Positions 1 through 7,681 of a stretch of DNA of 63,869 nucleotides are shown piece by piece. A program made the translations under genes and the position numbers. The notes under the pieces were generated by a model. That model saw only the letters and a list, made by a program, of their open reading frames with translations. It did no database searches and was not told the origin of the DNA. The stretch lies in assembly GCA_045599325.1 (NCBI GenBank), contig JAZRVT010000049.1, forward strand, positions 1 through 63,869. The letters run 5' to 3'. Every line of letters starts with the position of its first letter. Within the stretch, counting starts at the first letter, position 1. The DNA comes from Cacconaster sp045599325 (GTDB lineage: Bacteria; Bacteroidota; Bacteroidia; Bacteroidales; UBA932).

Positions 1-68
1 GCTTCCAGCCTATCCCCTTGCAGGCAGCCTGCGGTTCCTACCGCCGTTTTCTGCTCTCTTTCTTTCAT
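1..68 (-). CDS. ltrA: N-terminus of group II intron-encoded reverse transcriptase/maturase (partial)
   Basis: An ATG at 68 opens a frame that is still open at the window edge, giving 22 residues (MKEREQKTAVGTAG... then CLQGDRLEA). An in-frame TTG at 95 would add nine residues (LDKFVERNF) and could be the true start. Only the N-terminus is visible, so no RT motifs can be checked. The assignment rests on its position directly after the ribozyme-like 5' region. Confidence 0.5.
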   Translation of the reverse strand, partial: MKEREQKTAVGTAGCLQGDRLE

Positions 69-480
69 AAAGTTCCTTTCTACAAACTTATCCAATAAAG
101 TTCGGTCCTTCCCTGCGTGTCGATATTAGGCAGGTACTATGACCTCTGCTGACTCCTCGCAGTTCGTTGTTACTGCAAGGCGATATTTGTTTTCGCCTCG
201 TCTGCGAGGCCTCTCCAGTTATGGACGCAATCTTTCCATCTTATGTCTGCCCGATTTACCTTGGATGATTCGGATAGTTATCGGACTTTGACTTCTCTTG
301 CAGTCTTGTCCTCATCCGTAGGCCTTGTATCGGGTTCCTGTCCGTCAGACCAGATGTTTGCCACCGGCTTCCTTCAGATTCCGTCTCACGGCGGACACCC
401 TTGCCTTTGGCTGTAACCTTCCCACTATCAGGGCGGTTTAGGGACTTTCACCCGTTAGAGTACGTTCGTGCTGGACGAAC
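1..480 (-). mobile_element. Group II intron, 5' part (ribozyme domains upstream of the intron-encoded protein), cut by the window edge
   Basis: Read on the minus strand, this stretch has the order typical of the 5' half of a bacterial group II intron. A GTTCGTCCAGCACG start near 480 is followed by a GGGTGAAAGTCCC segment, a GTGTCCGCCGTGAGACGGA hairpin with GAAGGAAGCCGGTGGCAA, and further paired segments. The reading frame of an intron-encoded protein then opens near base 95. The recognition rests on remembered sequence style of domain I of bacterial group II introns, not on a search. The 5' end is approximate, and the first bases (GTTCG) differ from the usual GTGYG. The intron begins four bases after the T-run of a tRNA terminator, a placement known for terminator-targeting introns. 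The 3' end and domains V/VI lie outside the window. Confidence 0.7.
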
Positions 481-485
481 AACGA

Positions 486-511
486 AAAAGGCCATCCGAA
501 GATGGCCTTTT
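486..511 (-). terminator. Rho-independent terminator of tRNA-Gly
   Basis: A perfect 11-bp stem (AAAAGGCCATC / GATGGCCTTTT) with a TTCG tetraloop on the minus strand, followed by T residues. It lies about 10 nt after the tRNA 3' end. The intron starts right after it. Confidence 0.85.
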
Positions 512-520
512 GAATTTTTG

Positions 521-593
<73 letters not shown>

Positions 594-603
594 GTTGGGA
601 TTG

Positions 604-634
604 CAAAGGTACTTACTTTTTTCGTATCTCCAAA
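604..634 (-). promoter_or_regulatory. Bacteroidetes-type promoter for tRNA-Gly
   Basis: Minus strand TTTG (634-631), a 19-nt spacer, then TACCTTTG (611-604). This matches the -33/-7 consensus TTTG...TAnnTTTG of the Bacteroidetes primary sigma factor. The box ends about 10 nt upstream of the mature tRNA. Confidence 0.75.
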
Positions 635-647
635 TTTTTTTTGATTT

Positions 648-680
648 TTTGATTTTCAGCATCAAATATCAGTACCTTTG
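648..680 (+). promoter_or_regulatory. Bacteroidetes-type promoter for the BASS transporter gene
   Basis: TTTG at 648-651, a 21-nt spacer, then TACCTTTG at 673-680, which is 26 nt upstream of the ATG at 707. It is back-to-back with the tRNA promoter. Confidence 0.7.
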
Positions 681-706
681 CGGCCCGGAACAGTGGATTA
701 TTACAG

Positions 707-1666
707 ATGAGCAGGTTCATACGCTTCCTGAAGACCTGGAAACTGCCTGTGGCAATGCTGGCAGGCGCCGCGGCATACTTCATCTACGCCGCAATCCCTA
801 CACCCGCCTCACTCGATGCGAAGGTCAACGGCGCCATCTCCTTCATCCAGCCTGTGCTCATCTTCACGATGCTCTTCCTCACCTACTGCAAGATCGACTT
901 CCGCGACCTCAGACCTGCCAGGTGGACATTGTGGCTGCTGCTCATCCAGGCCGGCAGCTTCTCGCTGATGGGGCTTGCGCTGATCCTCCTGCCGAACTTC
1001 CCGGCGAGGGTGCTGGTGGAAGGAGCGATGATTGCGATGATATGTCCGACAGCCACCGCGGCTGCGGTCGTAACAAGCAAGCTCGGCGGCAATATGACAC
1101 ATATCGTCACCTACACAATCCTGATCAACCTTACGGTTTCCCTGGTGGTCCCGGCCATTGTCCCGCTGCTGAACCCGGGCAGTTCCGTCAGTTTCATAAG
1201 CGCGTTCCTCACAATCCTTTCGAAAGTCTTCCCGCTGCTGATCCTGCCTCTGGCCGCAGCCTGGGCTGTAAAGAAGTTCCTTCCGCGGCTCCACAAGGGT
1301 ATCCTCGAATACCCTGACGCCGCCTTCTACATCTGGCTTGTGGCGCTGGCGCTGGCGATAGCAGTGACAGTCAGGAGCATAGCCCACAGTACTGTCGGTG
1401 TATGGTATCAGGTCGGACTCGCCCTCATCTCGCTCGCAGCCTGCGCCCTTCAGTTCGGCCTCGGCAAGAAGATTGGCGGAAAATACGGCGACCGCATCAC
1501 CGCTGGCCAGGCGCTCGGTCAGAAGAACACGGTGCTGGCCATCTGGATGGGCTATACATTCTTTACGCCTGTCACATCGATAGTGGGCGGATTCTACAGC
1601 GTCTGGCACAATGTGGTCAATGCCTGGCAGCTGTACAGGCACGAAAAAGCGGATTCGAAATCCTGA
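707..1666 (+). CDS. Bile acid:sodium symporter (BASS/SBF-like) family transporter
   Basis: A 319-residue, highly hydrophobic protein with about nine or ten predicted membrane helices, the normal size for the family. Residues 112-130 carry a conserved-looking crossover segment (ICPTATAAAV...KLGGN) corresponding to the CPGG...GN region of BASS transporters. Near the C-terminus a GQ...N...W-G--F--P segment is also family-like. The family moves organic anions, often with sodium, across the inner membrane, and the substrate cannot be read from sequence. The gene has its own promoter and converges on the GH3 gene with a 6-nt gap. A second, diverged BASS gene lies at 44761. Confidence 0.8.
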   Translation: MSRFIRFLKTWKLPVAMLAGAAAYFIYAAIPTPASLDAKVNGAISFIQPVLIFTMLFLTYCKIDFRDLRPARWTLWLLLIQAGSFSLMGLALILLPNFPARVLVEGAMIAMICPTATAAAVVTSKLGGNMTHIVTYTILINLTVSLVVPAIVPLLNPGSSVSFISAFLTILSKVFPLLILPLAAAWAVKKFLPRLHKGILEYPDAAFYIWLVALALAIAVTVRSIAHSTVGVWYQVGLALISLAACALQFGLGKKIGGKYGDRITAGQALGQKNTVLAIWMGYTFFTPVTSIVGGFYSVWHNVVNAWQLYRHEKADSKS

Positions 1667-1672
1667 GCGGAG

Positions 1673-3835
1673 CTACTCTATGAAAAGCCTGCCTTCCGGC
1701 GCCAGTGAAAAGGCGCAAGGGCGGACAATCTTCCCTTCAACGCTGACAGCGGCAGTAATGCCTGCATCCCCGGCATTGTCTGCAATGCGGAAGATATAGC
1801 TGCCGGCATCAGTGACCCAGGCGTTGCGTGCCTCGACGAATGAGGCGAGATCCTCTGCAGAGACTGCCATCTCCACAACCTCGGACTCACCGGGAGCGAG
1901 TAGCGCTGTCTTGGCGAAGCCCTTGAGCTCGCGCTCCGGCTTGTCGAGCAGAGCGCCGCCCTGCGGGGCTGATACATAGAGCTGGACGACATCCTTGCCT
2001 GCGGCAGAGCCTGTATTCGTCACGCGGCACCTTACCTTCCAGCCGCCTTCGCAGGCGATGACCTCAAGGCCGTCGTGGGAGAAAGCGGTGTATGAGAGGC
2101 CGAAGCCGAACGGATAAGCGCTCTTCACGCCATTGGTGCAGTAGTGGCGGTATCCCACATAGATACCTTCAGTGTGATTCACATAGTCGATGTCCGGAAT
2201 GTCATAGTGAGGCACTCTGTCGTGGCGGTAGAAAGAGTAGTTCTCGCCTTTCGGATTCGGAACAACCGGGAAGTTCTGCGAAGGGACGTCGCGGTAATGC
2301 ATCGGGAATGTCACCGGCAGGCGGCCGGAAGGGTTCTCCTTGCCGCAGAGAACGTCGGCTGCTGCAAAGCCGCCCTCCTGACCCGGCATCCAGGTTAGCA
2401 GGATTGCATCTGCCAGGTCACGCCAGGAAGCAGTCTCCACCACTCCGCAGGTGTTGAGCACCACCACAAGCTTCTTTCCGTCGCGGCGGCACTCGGCGCT
2501 GAGCTCCTCGAGCTCCCGCATCTCCTTGATGCTGAGATTGAAATCGTTGAACAGGATGCGGTCGTGACCTTCCGTAGACCAGCGGCTGAGAGTCCAGACC
2601 ACTGTCCCGGCATTGCTGTCGGCCGTGAAGCCCGCTGCCTTCAGCCCCTCTTCGAGGGTCGCAGGATGCTCTGCATAGACATAGGCGGCACCGCCACCCA
2701 CATACTGCCATCCCTCACCGCAAGTGCCTTTGAGGCATACCGGGCCAGGAGCAAGCGGAAGGACTCCGTCATTCTTCAGGAGCACGATTCCCTCTGCAGC
2801 CACTCTGCGCGCCACCTCTGCGTGACCGGCGAGGTCCGGCTTGTCGTCAGGTGTGTATCCGCTGCGGAAAGAGAGATATCTGGCATCAAGTTCCAGGACA
2901 CGCCTTGCGGCCGCATCCACTGCCCCCATAGGGAGGACGCCGCTTTCGACGGCCTTCATCAGCTCTTCGAAACGTCCTTTGCTCCAAGGCTCTATGATGT
3001 CATTCCCCGCAAGGATCATAGCGGCATTGTCGATGCCGGCGCCCCAGTCAGACATCACGAGGTTTCGGAAGCCCCACTCGTCGCGGAGGATTCCGTTGAT
3101 GAGGTTCGGACTCTCGCAGGCGAGAAGTCCGTCTACACGGTTGTAGGAGGTCATTATTGTCCACGGGTCAGATTCCTTGACAGCAGTCTCGAAACCTTTC
3201 AGGTAGATTTCACGGATGGCCCTCTGGCTGACGCGGTGGTCAGCGTTGAGACGGTTCATCTCCTGGCTGTTGACAGCGAAATGCTTCACCGAGGTGCCGA
3301 CGCCTCTGCTCTGGACGCCCTTGACATAATCCGCCGTCATCCTGCCGGTGATCAGCGGGTCCTCGCTGAAATACTCGAAGTTGCGGCCGTTGAGAGGATT
3401 GCGGTGGATGTTGATGCCAGGGCCGAGGATCACACCTATGCCATAGCTCCTGAGTTCGTCGCCGATGGCCTCGCCAACCTCACGGGCTGCGTCAGTGTTC
3501 CAGGTGGCGGCGAGGCTGACGCCTGCCGGAAAGGCGGTGCACCAGCGTTCCGTGCCGTCACCGTCGCGGTCAGGTTTCATACGGATGCCGGCCGGGCCGT
3601 CGGCAAATATCACCTGCGGTATGCCGAGACGCTCCACAGGATATGTAGAGCCTGCGATACCGGGCCAGTGAGGTCCCGGGTTGCCGATTATCAGATGCAC
3701 CTTCTCTTCGAGGGTGAGTTCGCCGAGAACCTTGTCAATGTTGTCCTGCGAGAGTTTCAGCGGCTTCCTTGAAGCTCCTGAAACGAGTGGCAGCGCCATA
3801 AGCGCCGCCACAAGTATGATCATTGTCTTTTTCAT
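1673..3835 (-). CDS. Glycoside hydrolase family 3 (beta-glucosidase-like), secreted
   Basis: A 720-residue protein with an N-terminal signal peptide (about 1-21). The GH3 (alpha/beta)8 domain shows the RNFEYFSEDP segment at 151-160, KHFAVNSQE at 184-192 and the nucleophile motif VMSDW with Asp263. The alpha/beta sandwich follows, and a C-terminal fibronectin-III-like domain begins at about 615. GH3 enzymes remove terminal beta-linked sugars, so a periplasmic oligosaccharide glycosidase is likely; the exact substrate is unknown. It is the second gene after the M3 peptidase, with a 6-nt gap, so the two are probably co-transcribed. No SusC/SusD pair is nearby, so it is not in a classical polysaccharide utilization locus. 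Confidence 0.92.
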   Translation of the reverse strand: MKKTMIILVAALMALPLVSGASRKPLKLSQDNIDKVLGELTLEEKVHLIIGNPGPHWPGIAGSTYPVERLGIPQVIFADGPAGIRMKPDRDGDGTERWCTAFPAGVSLAATWNTDAAREVGEAIGDELRSYGIGVILGPGINIHRNPLNGRNFEYFSEDPLITGRMTADYVKGVQSRGVGTSVKHFAVNSQEMNRLNADHRVSQRAIREIYLKGFETAVKESDPWTIMTSYNRVDGLLACESPNLINGILRDEWGFRNLVMSDWGAGIDNAAMILAGNDIIEPWSKGRFEELMKAVESGVLPMGAVDAAARRVLELDARYLSFRSGYTPDDKPDLAGHAEVARRVAAEGIVLLKNDGVLPLAPGPVCLKGTCGEGWQYVGGGAAYVYAEHPATLEEGLKAAGFTADSNAGTVVWTLSRWSTEGHDRILFNDFNLSIKEMRELEELSAECRRDGKKLVVVLNTCGVVETASWRDLADAILLTWMPGQEGGFAAADVLCGKENPSGRLPVTFPMHYRDVPSQNFPVVPNPKGENYSFYRHDRVPHYDIPDIDYVNHTEGIYVGYRHYCTNGVKSAYPFGFGLSYTAFSHDGLEVIACEGGWKVRCRVTNTGSAAGKDVVQLYVSAPQGGALLDKPERELKGFAKTALLAPGESEVVEMAVSAEDLASFVEARNAWVTDAGSYIFRIADNAGDAGITAAVSVEGKIVRPCAFSLAPEGRLFIE

Positions 3836-3841
3836 ATCGGG

Positions 3842-5857
3842 TTATTTGAGGCCTCTTGCACGGAGGAGTGCGTCAGGGTCAGGTTCCGCACCGCGGAAAC
3901 GCTTGTAGAGCACCATTGGCTCCTCGCTGCCGCCCATCTCGAGGATATTCCGGCGGAAGCTCATTGCAGTCTCAGGATCATAGATGCCTTTCTCCTTGAA
4001 GAGCTCGAACGCATCCTTGTCGAGGACCTCAGCCCAGAGGTAGCTGTAGTATCCGGCGCTGTAGCCGCTGTTGAAGATATGGTTGAAGTAGGTGGTGCGG
4101 TAGCGCGGGATGATCTCGTCGATCAGGCCCATCTCTTCGCATACTTTCTTCTCGAATCCGGCGATGTCGATGCCTTCGACAGATGAGAGTTCGTGCCACT
4201 TCATATCGAGGATGGATGCAGCGCAGAGCTCTGTGGTGGTGAAGCCCTGGTTGAAGTTGCCAGCTGCAATGATCTTGTCGACGAGTTCGTCAGGGATCAC
4301 CTCTCCGGTCTCGCAGTGCTTCGCATAGTTGGCGAGGACCTCTTTCTGGAAGGCCCAGTTCTCGTCGATCTGTGACGGGAGCTCGACGAAGTCGCGGGCA
4401 ACGCTTGTGCCGCTTACCGTGGTGTAGGTGCACTGGCTGAGGAGACCGTGGAGAGCGTGGCCGAACTCGTGGAACATTGTCTCGACATTGTCAAGGCTGA
4501 GAAGCGCGAGGGAGCCGTCCTCGGACCTGTTGAAGTTGCCCACATTGACGATGACAGGGCGTACCTTAGTGCCGTCTGCCTCAACCCACTCGTCGCGGAA
4601 GTTGGTCATCCAGGCACCGCCGCGCTTGCTCTCGCGTGGGAAGTAGTCGGAGAGGAAGATGCCGATGAGCGAGCCGTCAGCGTCGCTTACCTTGAAGGCC
4701 TCGACCTCAGGGTGATATTTAGGAGCGTCTGCAATCGGCTCGAACTGGAGTCCGTAGAGCTTGGAAGCGTTGTCGAAGACTCCCTGGCGGACATTCTCCA
4801 TCTTGAAATATGGCTTGGTCTGCTCTTCGTCAAGAGCATACTTCGCCTTGCGGACGCGCTCTGCATAGTAGAACCAGTCCCACGGCTCGATCTTCGAACC
4901 TGCCTCAACCTTGCCGGCGGCGATATCCTCGTCCATCACCATCTGCATGTCGATGACCTCTTTCTTGGCCTGGGCCACTGCATATTTCATTATGCGGCCA
5001 AGGAAAGCGTCGACAGTGGCCGGATCCTTGGCCATCTTGTCCTCAAGGATCTGCTCGGCAGGATTTGAATAGCCCATCAGCTGCGCCTTCTCGATCTTGA
5101 GCTTCAGAATCTGGAGGATGATCTCCTTGTTGTCATATTCGTTGTCGTGGTTTCCGCGGCTGGAGTATGCCTCGAAAGCCTTCTGACGGAGTGCGCGGTC
5201 CTCGATGACAGCCATCTGGTCAGGATACTGGGAGATGCTGAATCCGAGTTCGTCCTTGAATGCGTTGTTCTCCTTGAGGAGGTTGTTGCCGAAGCGGAGG
5301 CTGAGGGTGGAGAGCTCGGTGTTGATCTCCTTGATGCGTGCCTGACCGGCTTCGTCGAGGGCTATGCCGTTCTTCTCGAATGCGCGGTAAATCTTGTCGA
5401 GGACCATCTCCTGCTCACGGGTGAGCCCGAGCGACTCCTTCTTGTCATAGACAGCCTTGACCTTTGCGAAGAGATCCTTGTTCAGGTACATTTCATTGCT
5501 GAATTCAGACTCCTTGACGGTGGCCTCTTCGACTATCTTCTCAAGTGTCGGCGTGATGTCGGTCTCCGCCACATTGAAAAGAACGGCGGCGACCTTTGAG
5601 AGCAGTCTGCCGGATGCGTCGAACGGAGCTATCACATTCTCGAATGAAGGTTCTTCCGTGCAGGCGATGATCGCTTCGATCTCCGCCTTGTTCTGCTTGA
5701 TGCCTTCTTCAACGGCTGGAAGGTAGTCAGCCTCCTGGATCTGTTCGAAAGGAGGGATTCCGTAAGGGGTGTCCCACTCTGTGAAGAACGGGTTCACTCT
5801 TTGAGTACAGGATGTCATAGCCATCAGTAATGCGGCAATTGCCAGTATTCGTTTCAT
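3842..5857 (-). CDS. dcp: Peptidyl-dipeptidase Dcp-like metallopeptidase (family M3), lipoprotein
   Basis: A 671-residue protein with a lipoprotein signal ending MAMTSC (Cys17). It has the zinc motif HEFGH at 463-467, and the third ligand lies in FVELPSQ (Glu492), the arrangement of the Dcp/oligopeptidase A branch of M3. Dcp removes C-terminal dipeptides from oligopeptides. The lipobox puts this copy in the envelope rather than the cytoplasm, as in many Bacteroidales. A TATATTTG box (5892-5885) lies about 27 nt upstream of the ATG. The gene heads a two-gene unit with the GH3 gene. Confidence 0.93.
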   Translation of the reverse strand: MKRILAIAALLMAMTSCTQRVNPFFTEWDTPYGIPPFEQIQEADYLPAVEEGIKQNKAEIEAIIACTEEPSFENVIAPFDASGRLLSKVAAVLFNVAETDITPTLEKIVEEATVKESEFSNEMYLNKDLFAKVKAVYDKKESLGLTREQEMVLDKIYRAFEKNGIALDEAGQARIKEINTELSTLSLRFGNNLLKENNAFKDELGFSISQYPDQMAVIEDRALRQKAFEAYSSRGNHDNEYDNKEIILQILKLKIEKAQLMGYSNPAEQILEDKMAKDPATVDAFLGRIMKYAVAQAKKEVIDMQMVMDEDIAAGKVEAGSKIEPWDWFYYAERVRKAKYALDEEQTKPYFKMENVRQGVFDNASKLYGLQFEPIADAPKYHPEVEAFKVSDADGSLIGIFLSDYFPRESKRGGAWMTNFRDEWVEADGTKVRPVIVNVGNFNRSEDGSLALLSLDNVETMFHEFGHALHGLLSQCTYTTVSGTSVARDFVELPSQIDENWAFQKEVLANYAKHCETGEVIPDELVDKIIAAGNFNQGFTTTELCAASILDMKWHELSSVEGIDIAGFEKKVCEEMGLIDEIIPRYRTTYFNHIFNSGYSAGYYSYLWAEVLDKDAFELFKEKGIYDPETAMSFRRNILEMGGSEEPMVLYKRFRGAEPDPDALLRARGLK

Positions 5858-5884
5858 AGGGTGTTTTTATGATGATTCAATCTT

Positions 5885-5913
5885 CAAATATAACGAAAAT
5901 ATCAATACCTTTG
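5885..5913. promoter_or_regulatory. Divergent -7 boxes for dcp (minus) and the CobW-like gene (plus)
   Basis: TATATTTG at 5892-5885 on the minus strand serves dcp. TACCTTTG at 5906-5913 on the plus strand ends only 5 nt before the ATG at 5919, so that transcript may be leaderless. No clear TTTG -33 element is seen for either. Confidence 0.55.
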
Positions 5914-5918
5914 CCGAT

Positions 5919-7136
5919 ATGAAAGAAATACCTGTATTGCTGCTCACAGGTTATCTGGGCAGCGGAAAAACCACACTTCTCAACAGAATCCTCTCCAACA
6001 GGAAAGGAATAAAGTTCGCCGTCATAGTGAATGACATCGGCGAAGTGAACATCGATGCCAGCCTTATTGAACAGGGAGGCATCGTAGGACGCAAGGACGA
6101 CAGCCTGGTCGCCCTCCAGAACGGCTGCATCTGCTGCACTCTCAAGATGGACCTTGTGGAGCAGCTGCGTGAGATAACGGCGATGAACCGCTTCGACTAT
6201 ATAGTCATAGAGGCCAGCGGAATCTGCGAGCCCGCCCCGATCGCGCAGACCATCTGCTCGATTCCGACAATGGGCCCGGCCTTCACGAAATTCGGTGTTC
6301 CGCGTCTCGACTGCATCGTCACGGTCGTTGACACCCTGAGGATGCAGAGCGAATTCGGCTGCGGCGACTTCCTTCTCAGAGATGACATCGAAGAAGACGA
6401 CATCGAAAATCTCGTCATCGAACAGGTCGAATTCTGCAACAAGATCATCCTCAACAAGATATCAGAGGTCACACCGGAGGAGAAAGGCCGTGTGAAAGGC
6501 ATCGTCTCCACCCTTCAGCCGCACGCTGAGATCATTGAGTGCGACTACTGCGACGTCGACCTCGACCGCCTGGTGAACACGGGCGCCTTCGACTTCGACA
6601 AGGTCGCCGCAAGCGCCACCTGGATCGAGGAAGTCGAGGGCCGCGGCCACCACGACGATGACGATGAGGATGAAGAACACGAGGAGCACGGGCACGAACA
6701 CGAACACGAGCACGGGCACGAACACGGCCACCATCATCACCATCACCACGATGAAGGCGAGGCTGAGGAATATGGCATCGGCACATTCGTCTATGAGAAC
6801 CGCCGTCCGATGGACATCAACAAGTTCGATGACTTCGTCGCACGACGCTGGCCTGTGGGGGTCATCCGCGCGAAGGGCATCTGCTATTTCACCGATGAAC
6901 CGGACTTCTGTTTCATCTTCGAGCAGGCCGGACGTCAGGTGTCACTGAAGAATGCAGGGCAGTGGTACGCCACGATGCCGGAGTGGAGAATCAAGGAGAT
7001 GATGGAGCAGGACGAGCATTTCCGCCGCGACTGGGATCCGGAATACGGCGACAGAATGCAGAGACTAGTCTTCATCGGCCAGCATCTCGACAAAGCAGCC
7101 ATCACCGCCGCCCTCGACGCCTGCATCGAAGAATAG
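5919..7136 (+). CDS. CobW/G3E-family GTPase with a His-rich metal-binding insert
   Basis: A 405-residue protein. The Walker A/P-loop GYLGSGKT lies at 11-18 and the family signature C-x-C-C (Cys70, Cys72, Cys73) in NGCICC. A long acidic/His-rich tract is encoded at about 6648-6765, containing a run of seven consecutive histidines. A CobW C-terminal domain follows (about 290-400). G3E GTPases deliver metals (Zn, Ni, Co) to target enzymes in the cytoplasm. The His-rich loop suggests metal storage or sensing, and Zn or Ni is a guess. The flanking genes do not identify a client. It ends before a strong terminator at 7280. Confidence 0.88.
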   Translation: MKEIPVLLLTGYLGSGKTTLLNRILSNRKGIKFAVIVNDIGEVNIDASLIEQGGIVGRKDDSLVALQNGCICCTLKMDLVEQLREITAMNRFDYIVIEASGICEPAPIAQTICSIPTMGPAFTKFGVPRLDCIVTVVDTLRMQSEFGCGDFLLRDDIEEDDIENLVIEQVEFCNKIILNKISEVTPEEKGRVKGIVSTLQPHAEIIECDYCDVDLDRLVNTGAFDFDKVAASATWIEEVEGRGHHDDDDEDEEHEEHGHEHEHEHGHEHGHHHHHHHDEGEAEEYGIGTFVYENRRPMDINKFDDFVARRWPVGVIRAKGICYFTDEPDFCFIFEQAGRQVSLKNAGQWYATMPEWRIKEMMEQDEHFRRDWDPEYGDRMQRLVFIGQHLDKAAITAALDACIEE

Positions 7137-7279
7137 CGCCGAACCTCTTCACGAAATACTTGAAAACTAGAAAGATTTCCAAAAAAACTTACTTGTGTAA
7201 AATTTGTGGCACGCGCTTTGTAATAATTAGAGCCGAGCGTACATTTTTTTCATAAGTTAAGTTTTAGGTTAAAGATAAG

Positions 7280-7311
7280 GCTTCAAACGGATGTGGTTTG
7301 AAGCTTTTTCT
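7280..7311 (+). terminator. Rho-independent terminator of the CobW-like gene
   Basis: A 9-bp stem GCTTCAAAC / GTTTGAAGC (7280-7288 with 7296-7304) with a short loop, followed by TTTTTCTTTT. It is about 145 nt after the stop codon. Confidence 0.8.
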
Positions 7312-7681
7312 TTTATACAGGGGGTTACGACCCCCTGAAACCCCTGCCGCTCCCGGCCTTGACGTATTTGCTGCGCAAATACACGGCCTCCGCGGGTTGC
7401 GGGAGGATTTGTGGCTCCTGTCACCTGCGTCGTCGGGCGGGCGAACTTCCTCTTCGATGCCTTCGCTGCGGAACGCGCGCTTTATGGCCCGCCTCGCGGT
7501 CCAACGCGCTTGGACGGTCCTCGCGATTACAGTGCCTGACGGCCCTGTAACCGGCATCTCATTCGTCGTTCGCTATTTCCGCCCGCCTCGATGGTTCCCT
7601 GAGCCACATCTCCTCCCGCCGCAGCGGCGCGTGCGCGGGCCTGGTGGAGCGGGCCTGCACTCGTGGAGCAGGACGCGTTGT
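7312..7681. other. GC-rich, hairpin-filled intergenic element with no supported gene
   Basis: This 370-nt convergent intergenic stretch has no recognisable protein and several perfect inverted repeats. CAGGGGGT-tacg-ACCCCCTG lies at 7318-7337, GTATTTG-ctgcg-CAAATAC at 7364-7382 (flanked by GGCC on both sides), and GTCCAA-cgcgc-TTGGAC near 7498-7514. Open frames run through it on both strands but look like GC-driven artefacts rich in Arg, Pro and Gly. It may be an interspersed repeat or a structured 3' RNA. Confidence 0.45.

Noticed and set aside
595..1317. 240-codon plus-strand open frame
   Set aside because: It overlaps the BASS transporter in another frame and includes the promoter region; the transporter frame is the conserved one.
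2564..3772. 402-codon plus-strand open frame
   Set aside because: It is antisense to the clearly coding GH3 gene; it has no signal or family pattern and reflects GC-rich codon bias.
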